Below are positions 1 through 7,489 of a stretch of DNA of 11,556 nucleotides, in pieces. Every line of letters starts with the position of its first letter. Positions within the stretch are counted from its first letter, which is position 1. The stretch is taken from NCBI GenBank assembly GCA_947074335.1, contig CAMTPG010000057.1, positions 1-11,556 on the forward strand. Reading direction: 5' to 3'. The notes under the pieces are model-generated. The model had not been told where the DNA came from. It made no database searches and saw only the letters and a list, made by a program, of their open reading frames with translations. Made by a program: the position numbers and the translations under genes. The stretch is from an uncultured Parabacteroides sp. GTDB taxonomy: Bacteria > Bacteroidota > Bacteroidia > Bacteroidales > Tannerellaceae.

Positions 1-2
1 TT

Positions 3-749
3 GAATCGCGAAACTCGGTGAATCTCTCACTGCTCGATCTGGCACAATGCCTCGAGCTGGAACGCTATGGCGAATCATTCGATGTGTTTATTCCCGAGCT
101 CCAAGATGTGGTGGAAGATTATATGAGCAGCATTTTGCCGCCGGATGTGGTTTATCAGCATGCTGTTTCGTTCAAGCCGCAGATTAAAGAACAGGAGTAT
201 ATGCTCGAGAGTCAGAAGAAGATGCTTAAGGTGGCACAGGCCGGCTATTACCCGAAACTTAATTTTGGTGCCAGCTATAGCAACGGCTATTATCATTATT
301 CGGGCGAAGGCAGTTTCGATAATGTTTCCTTCGGTGACCAAATGAAAAACAACGGTCGCAAAACTGTCGGATTTTCACTCAGCATTCCGCTTTTCAACCG
401 TTTTCAGGTACGCAACAGTGTACGGTCGGCGCGCATCAGCATCAACAACCGTGAACTGATGATGGAGAATGCCAAAAAGGTTTTGTATAAAGAGATTCAG
501 CAGGCCTATTACAATGCAACCGCCGCGCAGGAAAAATATACGGCATCCGGCAAATCGGTGATTGCCAGCGAAGAGGCTTTCTCGTATGCAGAAGATCGTT
601 ACGAATCGGGTAAAAGCACAGTCTTCGATTTTAATGAGGCAAAAACGAAATATACACGCAGTCTGGCCGAGCAGGCTCAGGCAAAATACAATTTCATTTT
701 CCGCACTAAAATTCTGGATTTCTATAACGGAATTCCGATTAAATTGTAA
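3..749 (+). CDS. TolC-family outer membrane efflux protein, 3' part
   Basis: This is the C-terminal part (248 codons plus stop visible) of a TolC/OEP-family protein, the trimeric outer membrane channel used by RND, ABC or MFS efflux and type I secretion systems. The frame is open to the left edge, so the true start lies outside the window; a GTG at 18 is internal and should not be taken as the start. The visible part shows long amphipathic helices rich in Ala, Gln, Lys and Glu (for example the stretch around 'KEIQQAYYNATAAQEKY' and 'AEDRYESGKSTVFDFNEA'). These are typical of the second OEP repeat, including the usual 'Y..G..t..d..ea...y..a' pattern. Aromatic beta-strand segments ('YYPKLNFGASYSNGYY', 'VGFSLSIPLFNRF') match the barrel strands. 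The end, 'FYNGIPIKL', is the usual C-terminus in Bacteroidota TolC proteins. Efflux partners (membrane fusion protein, transporter) would be expected upstream, outside the window. The substrate cannot be inferred. Confidence 0.9.
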   Translation, partial: ESRNSVNLSLLDLAQCLELERYGESFDVFIPELQDVVEDYMSSILPPDVVYQHAVSFKPQIKEQEYMLESQKKMLKVAQAGYYPKLNFGASYSNGYYHYSGEGSFDNVSFGDQMKNNGRKTVGFSLSIPLFNRFQVRNSVRSARISINNRELMMENAKKVLYKEIQQAYYNATAAQEKYTASGKSVIASEEAFSYAEDRYESGKSTVFDFNEAKTKYTRSLAEQAQAKYNFIFRTKILDFYNGIPIKL

Positions 750-832
750 AATACATCCTTTATAATATAATAATAAATGTTACGTAATGAAGAGAGGGAT
801 TGTCCGTGAGGATGATTCCTTTTTGCGTAAAA

Positions 833-866
833 AAAGAGCCTGCTCTAAATAAAGGGCAAGCTCTTT
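833..866. terminator. Bidirectional intrinsic terminator between tolC-like gene and glnN
   Basis: The arm AAAGAGC (833-839) pairs with GCTCTTT (860-866). After a C/A mismatch, TGCTCT (841-846) pairs with AGGGCA (853-858) with one G-T pair, around the loop AAATAA. On the minus strand the stem is followed by a run of seven T (from the A-run at 829-835), which fits termination of glnN. On the plus strand it is followed by the T-rich GTATTTTAATT, which fits the tolC-like gene. The two genes converge here. Confidence 0.8.
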
Positions 867-875
867 GTATTTTAA

Positions 876-896
876 TTAATCATGAAATCTGATTAA
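876..896. repeat. 7-bp perfect inverted repeat downstream of glnN
   Basis: TTAATCA (876-882) and TGATTAA (890-896) are exact reverse complements separated by 7 nt. The repeat lies in the 3' untranslated region of glnN, between its stop codon and the main terminator. It is AT-rich and could be a minor hairpin, a protein site or chance; no function can be assigned. Confidence 0.4.
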
Positions 897-974
897 ACCA
901 TGAATGACACCATCAATAACGAATCACAGAGAAATCTGTTAACGAATGATGCAATTCAATCGGCAGGAATTGAT

Positions 975-3164
975 TTATCGGATGAAAAGCAATTCTCTGT
1001 ATTTAGGCAGCGGCCACATCTGGTTATCCACCATCAGTTCGAGATGATCAATGTGGTAGCGGATTTTATCCAGATAAGGGAATACATCATCGTGGTAAGC
1101 AATTGCTTTCTCGCGCATATCCTGAATGCGGTTGGCCTTTTTGCGGGCTTCAACCATTTCGTCGACCATGCGGGTTACATGGCTGATGTGATTGGCCACT
1201 TTAACCACGAGTCGTTTCGGCTCTTCAGATAATGTTTTCAATTCGTCAGCATCGAAAGTCTCTTTCAGGCGTGCCAGATTTTCAAGCAGCAGCGACTGAT
1301 AACGCAAAGCTACCGGAATGATATGATTCAGCGAAAGATCACCCAGTACACGGGCTTCGATCTGTACCTTTTTAATATAGATTTCCCATTTCACTTCGTT
1401 GCGTGCTTCCAGCTCTTTCTCGGTCAGTACATTCGTTTCTTCAAACATCCGGATTACTTCGGGTTTCAGATAAGCATCATACTGCAACGGAACACTGCTT
1501 TCGCAATCCAGACCGCGACGGGCTGCTTCCTCTTTCCAGGCATCGCTGTAACCGTTACCGTCGAAACGGATTGGTTTTGATTCTTTGATATAAGCTTTCA
1601 ACACTTCGAAGATAGCAGCCTCTTTGCTTTCGCCCTTGGCACGCAGCGCTTCCACATCCTGTTTAAACTGACGCAACTGATAAGCAACAGCCGAATTCAG
1701 CGCCAACATGGCTACACCGCAGTTGGCCGACGAACCCAGCGCTCTGAATTCAAAACGATTGCCGGTGAAGGCAAAAGGAGAGGTGCGGTTACGATCCGTA
1801 TTATCAAGCAGCAGTTCCGGAATCTGTCCAAATCCCAGGTGCAGACGTTTTTTCTCATCTACCTGAATGGCATCTTCGATCGAACAGTTTTCAAAACGAT
1901 TCAGAATCTCCGTAATCTGAGTGCCCAGGAATGAAGAGATAATAGCCGGTGGTGCTTCATTCGCTCCCAGACGATGTGCATTAGAAGCCGAAGCAATACT
2001 GGCTTTCAATAAAGCATTGTATTTGTAAACCGCCATCAGCGAGTTGACAATGAAGGTGATAAAGCGTAAATTATCTTCGCGGTTTTTACCCGGCGAGAAG
2101 AGGTTGTAGCCTTTATCTGTTCCCATCGACCAGTTACAGTGTTTGCCTGAACCGTTAATTCCCATAAAAGGCTTTTCATGCAATAATACACGGAAATTGT
2201 GGCGGCGTGCCACCTTTTTCATCAGCGACATCAGGAGCTGGTTATGGTCGTTTGCCAGATTACACTCTTCGTAAATCGGAGCCAGCTCAAACTGATTGGG
2301 GGCTACTTCATTATGACGTGTTTTTACGGGAATACCCATTTTATAAGCCTCAATCTCCAGATCTTTCATGAACTCCTGTACACGCGAAGGGATTGAACCG
2401 AAGTAATGATCATCCAACTGCTGATTTTTGGCACTTTCGTGACCCAGCAGTGTGCGCTCGGTCAGCATCAAATCGGGACGAGCCGAATAGATATCTTCAT
2501 CTACCAGGAAATATTCCTGTTCCCAACCCAGAAAAGGAGTGATTTTATTAACCTCTTCGTCGAAGTAATGACACACATCACGTGCCGCTTCGCTCAAGGC
2601 TTCCACCGAACGAATCAGCGGTGTTTTGTAATCCAGTGCTTCACCGGTATAAGCGATGAAAACAGTAGGAATACACAAAGTATCATCTACAATAAATGCG
2701 GGCGATGAAGGATCCCAGGCCGAATAACCGCGGGCTTCGAAGGTATTACGCAAGCCGCCGTTCGGAAAACTGGATGCATCGGGTTCCTGCTGGGTAAGCA
2801 GTTTGCCGCTGAATTCTTCGATCAGGCCGCCCTGGCCGTCATGTTCCACAAAAGCATCATGCTTTTCGGCAGTTCCGTCGGTAAGCGGCTGAAACCAGTG
2901 TGTATAATGCGTTACACCCTTTTCGAGCGCCCACATACGCATACCGGCAGCAACAAGATTTGCAATTTCCCGATCGATCTGGATGCCGTTATCAATAGCC
3001 TGAGTAATAGCTTTGTAGGTTTCTTTTGAGAGGTACTTTTGCATCGTCTTCCGGTTGAAGACATTTTCACCATAATACTCGGATACTTTTTGTTTCGGAG
3101 CAATCACTTCCACCGCTTTGCGATTAGAAGCTTTCTCCACTGCATTAAAGCGTGAGATTGACAT
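975..3164 (-). CDS. glnN: Glutamine synthetase type III
   Basis: Type III glutamine synthetase (GSIII, GlnN family) forms glutamine from glutamate, ammonia and ATP and is the main ammonia-assimilating enzyme in Bacteroides relatives; it is a cytoplasmic dodecamer. The 729-residue length from the ATG at 3164 matches the family (about 720-730), much longer than GSI or GSII. Visible elements are a GSIII N-terminal domain (about 1-165), the catalytic domain with 'GWEQEYF' (213-219, metal-binding Glu residues), 'NEVAPNQFELAP' (285-296), 'NGSGKH' (337-342, GS ATP/glutamate motif) and 'NRTSPFAFTGNRFEFRALG' (from about 459), then a helical C-terminal region ending 'PKYRELLFIR'. The frame extends 11 codons upstream to a TTG at 3197. 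That TTG is part of the TATCTTTG promoter box, so it would lie at or before the transcription start; the first conserved residues ('FNAVEKASNRK') also follow the ATG. The gene is divergent from the patatin gene and appears monocistronic. Confidence 0.96.
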   Translation of the reverse strand: MSISRFNAVEKASNRKAVEVIAPKQKVSEYYGENVFNRKTMQKYLSKETYKAITQAIDNGIQIDREIANLVAAGMRMWALEKGVTHYTHWFQPLTDGTAEKHDAFVEHDGQGGLIEEFSGKLLTQQEPDASSFPNGGLRNTFEARGYSAWDPSSPAFIVDDTLCIPTVFIAYTGEALDYKTPLIRSVEALSEAARDVCHYFDEEVNKITPFLGWEQEYFLVDEDIYSARPDLMLTERTLLGHESAKNQQLDDHYFGSIPSRVQEFMKDLEIEAYKMGIPVKTRHNEVAPNQFELAPIYEECNLANDHNQLLMSLMKKVARRHNFRVLLHEKPFMGINGSGKHCNWSMGTDKGYNLFSPGKNREDNLRFITFIVNSLMAVYKYNALLKASIASASNAHRLGANEAPPAIISSFLGTQITEILNRFENCSIEDAIQVDEKKRLHLGFGQIPELLLDNTDRNRTSPFAFTGNRFEFRALGSSANCGVAMLALNSAVAYQLRQFKQDVEALRAKGESKEAAIFEVLKAYIKESKPIRFDGNGYSDAWKEEAARRGLDCESSVPLQYDAYLKPEVIRMFEETNVLTEKELEARNEVKWEIYIKKVQIEARVLGDLSLNHIIPVALRYQSLLLENLARLKETFDADELKTLSEEPKRLVVKVANHISHVTRMVDEMVEARKKANRIQDMREKAIAYHDDVFPYLDKIRYHIDHLELMVDNQMWPLPKYRELLFIR

Positions 3165-3194
3165 GTTGATTGAATTTGTGTTGTTTTGAGTTGA

Positions 3195-3226
3195 CAAAGA
3201 TAACCCATAAATTGCATTTGTACATA
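3195..3226 (-). promoter_or_regulatory. Promoter of glnN (Bacteroidota -33/-7 type)
   Basis: On the minus strand TATCTTTG (3202-3195) is an exact match to the Bacteroidota -7 consensus TAnnTTTG. A weak -33-like TATG (3226-3223) lies 20 nt upstream. The ATG follows about 30 nt downstream, which leaves a short leader. The box overlaps the alternative TTG codon and so supports the ATG start. Confidence 0.65.
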
Positions 3227-3373
3227 AATCTGTTAGTTAAAAATAAATGTTAGATTAAACACTTATAAACGATATTTCGCGAAGAATGCTTGTTTTTGTT
3301 AAATAAAATTACTTTCTTGTCAGCTGTAAACCACTTAATCGTACAGTTTATCTTGAAACAAAACATAAAACCA

Positions 3374-3392
3374 TCAAACCTTTTTGGTTTGA
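3374..3392. promoter_or_regulatory. Inverted repeat upstream of the patatin gene, possible operator
   Basis: TCAAACC (3374-3380) and GGTTTGA (3386-3392) form a perfect 7-bp inverted repeat around TTTTT. It lies about 27 nt upstream of the putative -7 element of the patatin gene, in the divergent region shared with glnN. The T-run is in the loop and not after the stem, so it does not look like a terminator. A regulator-binding site is possible but unproven. Confidence 0.4.
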
Positions 3393-3418
3393 CTGCTGTT
3401 TTCTTTCAAAAACCGATC

Positions 3419-3426
3419 CATATTTG
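3419..3426 (+). promoter_or_regulatory. Putative -7 promoter element of the patatin gene
   Basis: CATATTTG matches TAnnTTTG at all but the first base and lies 24 nt before the ATG at 3451. No good -33 TTTG at 19-21 nt was found; the nearest upstream TTTG (3388-3391) is 27 nt away. The TTG of this box (3424-3426) is the same triplet that would start a longer reading frame. Confidence 0.45.
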
Positions 3427-3450
3427 TCGACGAAAAAGCTATTTAATCGG

Positions 3451-4278
3451 ATGAAACAAGAGACTAATCAAAATAAACCCTATCAATTAGGACTGGCTCT
3501 TAGCGGCGGAGGTGCAAAAGGTTTTGCACATATCGGTGTATTTCGTTATCTCGAAGAAAACGGAATAAAACCTGATATCATCGTCGGCACCAGTGCCGGA
3601 TCGCTGATGGGTTCCCTGTTTGCTGACGGAATTAATTCACATGAAATCGAGAAGATGTTCAGAAACAAAGAATTTTCTCATTTTGCACAATGGCAACTGC
3701 CTAAATCAGGCTTATTTGATACTAAACGATTTCGTTATTTCCTGCACGATCAATATCACTCCAAACGCATAGAAGATCTGGAAACACCCATGATTGTGGT
3801 GGCAACCGATCTTGATAATGGTGAAAGTGTAGGATTTAAATCAGGACCACTGGTCGATTCGGTTACCGCATCATGCAGCATTCCCATTATATTTACTCCG
3901 GTTATTATCGACGGTGTACATTATGTAGACGGCGGTCTGTTTCATAATTTTCCTGTTTCGTTTATCCGCGAAGAATGCGAGCGGGTAATCGGTGTCAATG
4001 TAAGTCCGCTGATTCCCCAGAAATACAAACAAACCATATTTCATATTGCGGAAAGATCCTATCAGTTTATGTTTCAGGCTAATTCGCTGGAAGATCGAGG
4101 GCTGTGCGATGTGCTGATCGAAACCGAATCGTTTGGTCAGTACAAAACATTCGATCTGGATAATGTGGCTCAAATCGTAAACATCGGGTATCAGGCTGCC
4201 GCCGATGCGTTTGATAAAATAATAAAAGAAAATAAAGATGAATTCTTAATACAGATGCTTACCCAGAAAGCCGGATAA
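3451..4278 (+). CDS. Patatin-like phospholipase (RssA-type)
   Basis: This 275-residue protein belongs to the patatin-like phospholipase family, Ser-Asp dyad hydrolases acting on acyl lipids; bacterial members of this compact size resemble RssA/YlbK. All catalytic elements are present: the oxyanion-hole motif 'GGGAKG' (19-24), the nucleophile elbow 'GTSAG' (46-50, Ser48), and 'DGG' (160-162, catalytic Asp160) within 'YVDGGLFHNFPV'. No signal peptide or membrane helix is seen and no outer membrane barrel follows, so it is unlike the long secreted PlpD-type members and is probably cytoplasmic or peripheral. The start is placed at the ATG at 3451. A TTG nine codons earlier falls in a promoter-like -7 box and adds residues unlike the family start; 'YQLGLALSGGGAKG' should begin close to the N-terminus. 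The stop codon lies inside a terminator loop. The physiological substrate is unknown. Confidence 0.92.
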   Translation: MKQETNQNKPYQLGLALSGGGAKGFAHIGVFRYLEENGIKPDIIVGTSAGSLMGSLFADGINSHEIEKMFRNKEFSHFAQWQLPKSGLFDTKRFRYFLHDQYHSKRIEDLETPMIVVATDLDNGESVGFKSGPLVDSVTASCSIPIIFTPVIIDGVHYVDGGLFHNFPVSFIREECERVIGVNVSPLIPQKYKQTIFHIAERSYQFMFQANSLEDRGLCDVLIETESFGQYKTFDLDNVAQIVNIGYQAAADAFDKIIKENKDEFLIQMLTQKAG

Positions 4279-4291
4279 CACCGGCTTTTTT
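4267..4291 (+). terminator. Intrinsic terminator overlapping the patatin stop codon
   Basis: AAAGCCGG (4267-4274) pairs perfectly with CCGGCTTT (4281-4288) around the 6-nt loop ATAACA, and the T-run covers 4286-4291. The TAA stop of the patatin gene (4276-4278) sits in the loop, so the last codons encode the ascending stem. Confidence 0.88.
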
Positions 4292-4303
4292 AACAGTACT
4301 GTA

Positions 4304-4315
4304 TAGTGTTCACTA
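4304..4315. promoter_or_regulatory. Short palindrome upstream of the amylase-family gene
   Basis: TAGTG and CACTA are inverted around a central TT, 31 nt before the ATG at 4347, in the short gap after the patatin terminator. No TAnnTTTG box is recognisable in this gap, so the promoter of the downstream gene is not identified. The palindrome could be an operator or chance. Confidence 0.25.
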
Positions 4316-4346
4316 CGAAATATTAACTAAGAAAACAGACTACACA

Positions 4347-6053
4347 ATGGAACAAACAAAGAAGATCATCATCTATCAGGTTTTTCCGCGCTGGTTCGAT
4401 AACCGGAACAGTAAACCGGTAAAAAACGGTAGTATCAAAGAGAATGGTGTTGGCAAGTTTTCGGCTTTTACCGCCAAAGCACTGAATGAAATAAAAACAC
4501 TGGGTATCACACATGTCTGGTATACCGGTGTGATCGAACATGCCACAAAAACAGATTATACACTTCAAAATATCGCACGCGATCATTCGGCTGTGGTAAA
4601 AGGCAATGCCGGTTCGCCCTATGCCATCAAAGATTATTACGATGTAGATCCTGATCTGGCCGAACATCCGGTGAAACGCATGAAAGAATTCGAATCGCTG
4701 GTGAAACGCACACACACTGCCGGACTGAAAATGCTGATCGATTTTGTGCCCAACCATGTGGCACGTCAGTATCACTCAGACGTACATCCGCAGTTTGTGG
4801 AAGATCTTGGACAGAAAGATGATCATTTGCAGGCTTTTGCTCCTAATAATAACTTTTATTACATTCCCGGCCAGCCGCTGTCGCTACCCTTTGGCGCATT
4901 ACAGGAAGATTTTCTATACAGCGAGTTTCCGGCTAAAGCCACCGGTAATGATCGGTTTGATGCTTTTCCGGACCGGAACGACTGGTACGAAACCGTAAAA
5001 CTCAATTACGGAGTAGATTATGTACAGGGTGGCACCAAACATTTTGATCCGATTCCCGATACCTGGGTGAAAATGTACGAGATCCTGCAATTCTGGGCCG
5101 AAAAAGGCGTAGACGGATTTCGCTGCGACATGGCCGAAATGGTGCCCGTGGAGTTCTGGCACTGGGTGATTCCGAAAATTAAACACGAATTTGATGGTAT
5201 TATTTTCATTGCAGAAGTCTATAATCCCGCACAATACCGCAATTACATACAGACCGGTCATTTCGATTATCTGTACGATAAAGTCGGTCTGTACGATACG
5301 CTGCGCAACGTAATGTGCGCCCGCGAACCGGCCTCGGCCATTACCGGCTGCTGGCAGGCTGTAAATGATATTCAGCATCAGATGCTTAACTTCCTCGAAA
5401 ATCATGACGAACAGCGCATCGCCTCTGAGTTTTTTGCCGGTAATCCGTTGCCGGGCATTCCGGGTTTGCTGGTTTCGGCTCTGATGAATACCAATCCGGT
5501 GATGATTTACAGCGGACAGGAGCTCGGCGAACCGGGTATGGACGAAGAGGGATTCAGCGGGCGCGACGGGCGGACTACCATTTTCGATTACTGGAGTCTT
5601 GAAACCCTGCGTAACTGGATAGACGGCGGTACCTATAAAGGCAGCAAGCTGAAACCCGAGCAGCATAAACTGCGCGAAATGTACAGTAAGATACTGATCA
5701 TCGCTCAAAAAGAGCCCGCCGTGGTGCGTGGCGATTTTTTCGATCTGATGTATGCCAATCAGCATAATCCTGCCTTTAATACCCAAAAAGTCTTTGCATT
5801 TCTGCGTAAATATAAAGAAGAGGTGCTGCTGGTGGTTGCCAATTTTGACGGCAACGAACAAACCCTGCAGATCCGGATTCCTGATGAGGCATTTGCTTAC
5901 TTCAAACTAAAAGACAATAAGGCTGCTTCGGTGATCGATTTACTGACCGGCGCAAAGAATTTAGGAACATTAACATCCGCCTATCCTTACGAGGTGAAAG
6001 TGGCTGGTTATGCGGGCACTATCGTGAAGTTTGATTACTCCGACAAAAGGTAA
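4347..6053 (+). CDS. Cytoplasmic GH13 alpha-amylase-family glycosidase
   Basis: This 568-residue protein belongs to glycoside hydrolase family 13, retaining (beta/alpha)8-barrel enzymes acting on alpha-glucosidic bonds. The conserved regions are in order: region I 'DFVPNH' (132-137), region II 'GFRCDMAE' with the nucleophile Asp261, region III 'FIAEVYNP' with the acid/base Glu290, and region IV 'NFLENHDEQR' with Asp354. The N-terminal strand 'IIIYQVFPRWF' and 'GSPYAIKDYYDVDPDLA' (about 89-105) are also typical. The last ~100 residues form a beta-rich C-terminal domain ('VLLVVANFDGNEQTLQIRIP'). There is no signal peptide, so it probably acts on intracellular glycogen, maltooligosaccharides or imported oligosaccharides, and is not a Sus-type surface amylase. 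The exact specificity cannot be read from sequence. The ATG at 4347 lacks a clear Shine-Dalgarno sequence, as is usual in Bacteroidota. It stands between its own-terminated neighbours and is probably monocistronic. Confidence 0.92.
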   Translation: MEQTKKIIIYQVFPRWFDNRNSKPVKNGSIKENGVGKFSAFTAKALNEIKTLGITHVWYTGVIEHATKTDYTLQNIARDHSAVVKGNAGSPYAIKDYYDVDPDLAEHPVKRMKEFESLVKRTHTAGLKMLIDFVPNHVARQYHSDVHPQFVEDLGQKDDHLQAFAPNNNFYYIPGQPLSLPFGALQEDFLYSEFPAKATGNDRFDAFPDRNDWYETVKLNYGVDYVQGGTKHFDPIPDTWVKMYEILQFWAEKGVDGFRCDMAEMVPVEFWHWVIPKIKHEFDGIIFIAEVYNPAQYRNYIQTGHFDYLYDKVGLYDTLRNVMCAREPASAITGCWQAVNDIQHQMLNFLENHDEQRIASEFFAGNPLPGIPGLLVSALMNTNPVMIYSGQELGEPGMDEEGFSGRDGRTTIFDYWSLETLRNWIDGGTYKGSKLKPEQHKLREMYSKILIIAQKEPAVVRGDFFDLMYANQHNPAFNTQKVFAFLRKYKEEVLLVVANFDGNEQTLQIRIPDEAFAYFKLKDNKAASVIDLLTGAKNLGTLTSAYPYEVKVAGYAGTIVKFDYSDKR

Positions 6054-6112
6054 TATTCAACCTTTTACGAAACTTTAATAACGGAGAAGGGTATTATTGC
6101 AAATAAGTTTTG

Positions 6113-6120
6113 TAATTTTG
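6113..6120 (+). promoter_or_regulatory. -7 promoter element of prs
   Basis: TAATTTTG matches the Bacteroidota -7 consensus TAnnTTTG exactly and lies 48 nt upstream of the prs ATG, in the only non-coding gap (6054-6168) before the gene. No clear -33 TTTG is present at the usual 19-21 nt spacing. Confidence 0.6.
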
Positions 6121-6168
6121 TCCCCACATTTTCGGAATTATTTACATTAAGATAAATATTTAGGAATA

Positions 6169-7110
6169 ATGAGTGCACAAACTCCTTTCTTGGTATTCTC
6201 AGGTACCAATTCCCGTTATCTTGCAGAGAAAATTTGCAAAAGTTTAGGTTGTCCGTTAGGACAGATGAATATTCAACATTTCGCCGATGGTGAATTCTCC
6301 GTTTCGTATGAAGAATCAATCCGTGGCCGCGATGTTTTCCTGGTTCAGTCTACTTTCCCGAATTCAGACAATTTGATGGAATTGCTGCTGATGATTGATG
6401 CAGCCAAACGTGCTTCTGCACACTCTATCATTGCTGTTGTTCCCTATTTCGGCTGGGCTCGTCAGGACAGAAAAGACAAACCCCGTGTTTCTATCGGTGC
6501 AAAACTGATTGCCGATATGTTAAGCACTGCCGGTATCAACCGTTTAATTACAATGGATTTACATGCTGATCAGATTCAGGGCTTCTTTGATGTTCCGGTA
6601 GATCACCTGTATGCATCGTCTGTGTTCCTTGATTATATCAAAACCAGCTTACCGATGGATAATTTATGTATCGCAACGCCCGACGTAGGTGGTACAAAAC
6701 GCGCCAGCAGCTATTCGAAATATCTGGGTCTGCCGATGGTGATTTGTCATAAATCGCGTCTGCGCGCCAACGAAGTAGCCGAAATGCGTATCATCGGTGA
6801 TGTAAAAGGTATGGATGTATTGCTGGTAGACGATATGGTTGATACAGCCGGTACTATTACCAAAGCGGCCAATCTGATGATGGAAAACGGTGCCAAATCG
6901 GTACGCGCCATTGCCAGTCATGCCGTAATGTCGGATCCCGCTTCACAGCGTGTGGATGATTCGGCGCTGACAGAAATGATCTTTACCGATTCAATCCCTT
7001 ACGCTAAAAAATGTGAGAAAGTCGTGGTATTATCCATTGCCGATATGTTTGCCGAAGCGATCCGTCGTGTATGCAGTGGCGAATCGATCAGCTCATTGTA
7101 TGTGATTTAA
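6169..7110 (+). CDS. prs: Ribose-phosphate pyrophosphokinase (PRPP synthase)
   Basis: PRPP synthase transfers pyrophosphate from ATP to ribose 5-phosphate. Its product PRPP feeds purine, pyrimidine, NAD, histidine and tryptophan synthesis. The 313-residue length is that of class I bacterial enzymes. Visible motifs are the catalytic flexible loop 'FGWARQDRKDKPR' (94-106, with Arg and Lys residues for phosphate contact), the signature 'DLHADQIQGFFDVPVDHL' (from 130), 'TPDVGGTKRA' (170-179), and the PRPP-binding loop 'VDDMVDTAGT' (220-229). There is no signal peptide; it is a cytoplasmic oligomer. The start ATG at 6169 gives the canonical N-terminus, with 'LVFSGTNSRYLAEKI' following directly. 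It has its own promoter-like box and a strong terminator, so it is probably transcribed alone. Confidence 0.97.
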   Translation: MSAQTPFLVFSGTNSRYLAEKICKSLGCPLGQMNIQHFADGEFSVSYEESIRGRDVFLVQSTFPNSDNLMELLLMIDAAKRASAHSIIAVVPYFGWARQDRKDKPRVSIGAKLIADMLSTAGINRLITMDLHADQIQGFFDVPVDHLYASSVFLDYIKTSLPMDNLCIATPDVGGTKRASSYSKYLGLPMVICHKSRLRANEVAEMRIIGDVKGMDVLLVDDMVDTAGTITKAANLMMENGAKSVRAIASHAVMSDPASQRVDDSALTEMIFTDSIPYAKKCEKVVVLSIADMFAEAIRRVCSGESISSLYVI

Positions 7111-7129
7111 TCGAAGATAAAAGCATAAT

Positions 7130-7167
7130 AAAAGGCTGTTTCCGGATAACGGGAGCGGCCTTTTTTT
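7130..7167 (+). terminator. Strong intrinsic terminator of prs
   Basis: A 15-bp stem is formed by AAAAGGCTGTTTCCG (7130-7144) and CGGGAGCGGCCTTTT (7150-7164), including three G-T pairs, with the loop GATAA. It is followed by a seven-T run (7161-7167). It lies 20 nt after the prs stop. Confidence 0.9.
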
Positions 7168-7489
7168 CCCCCGAAAAGCTACGGGCACCGTATATTCTTT
7201 TCAATAACCGGCTCTCCGTCGGGTGATTATTTGTATGCTTTGGTCTGTTGTTTTTCATGTTATGCCTTGTAGCCCCGAAAATCCCATGCATAGAAAACAA
7301 AAGCCGTTCGTCATCACAGAAATAACGAACGGCTTGTTTTTATCTATAAGCCGGAATGCAATGCGGAGAAATCCTTTGGCACAAATAGCACACGCTGAAT
7401 CAGGGGTTTGTTGTTTTTATAGACCGGATGGTAAAAAACTCAGGTTTAGCTTTCACACAAGCTGTTTTTCCCGCACACCGGCCGGCGCA
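7168..7489. other. Gene-poor intergenic region between convergent prs and the regulator gene
   Basis: No convincing protein gene is seen in these roughly 320 bases. An open frame on the plus strand (7223-7510) begins at GTG, crosses a strong hairpin, has no family-like composition and overlaps the 3' end of the regulator gene, so it is not annotated. The region holds one strong hairpin (7301-7335) and one weak one (AGCTT 7448-7452 with AAGCT 7459-7463, followed by GTTTTT). No TAnnTTTG element was found on either strand. Confidence 0.6.
7301..7335. terminator. 11-bp perfect hairpin, likely bidirectional terminator
   Basis: AAGCCGTTCGT (7301-7311) is exactly complementary to ACGAACGGCTT (7325-7335), with a 13-nt loop. 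On the plus strand GTTTTTAT follows. On the minus strand the stem is followed by TTGTTTT. It lies about 155 nt past the stop of the minus-strand regulator gene and is the best visible terminator for that operon. It could equally end a non-coding transcript. Confidence 0.65.

Noticed and set aside
900..1232. 110-codon plus-strand frame at the 3' end of glnN
   Set aside because: It overlaps the conserved C-terminal domain of the glutamine synthetase on the other strand and has no supporting signals.
3276..3283. TTCGCGAA palindrome in the glnN/patatin divergent region
   Set aside because: Only 8 bp with no flanking symmetry or fixed position relative to either promoter; too likely by chance to list as a site.
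4323..4775. 150-codon minus-strand frame at the start of the amylase-family gene
   Set aside because: It is fully antisense to conserved GH13 N-terminal coding sequence; its Cys/His/Phe-rich composition is a shadow pattern.
4914..5861. Open frame of 315 codons antisense to the amylase-family gene
   Set aside because: The opposite strand encodes a GH13 enzyme with all four conserved regions across this span. The antisense product is rich in His, Ile and Phe in the way typical of reverse-frame shadows and resembles no family.
7448..7463. AGCTT/AAGCT hairpin followed by GTTTTT on the plus strand
   Set aside because: A 5-bp AT-containing stem is too weak for a confident terminator, and no plus-strand gene ends before it after the strong prs terminator.
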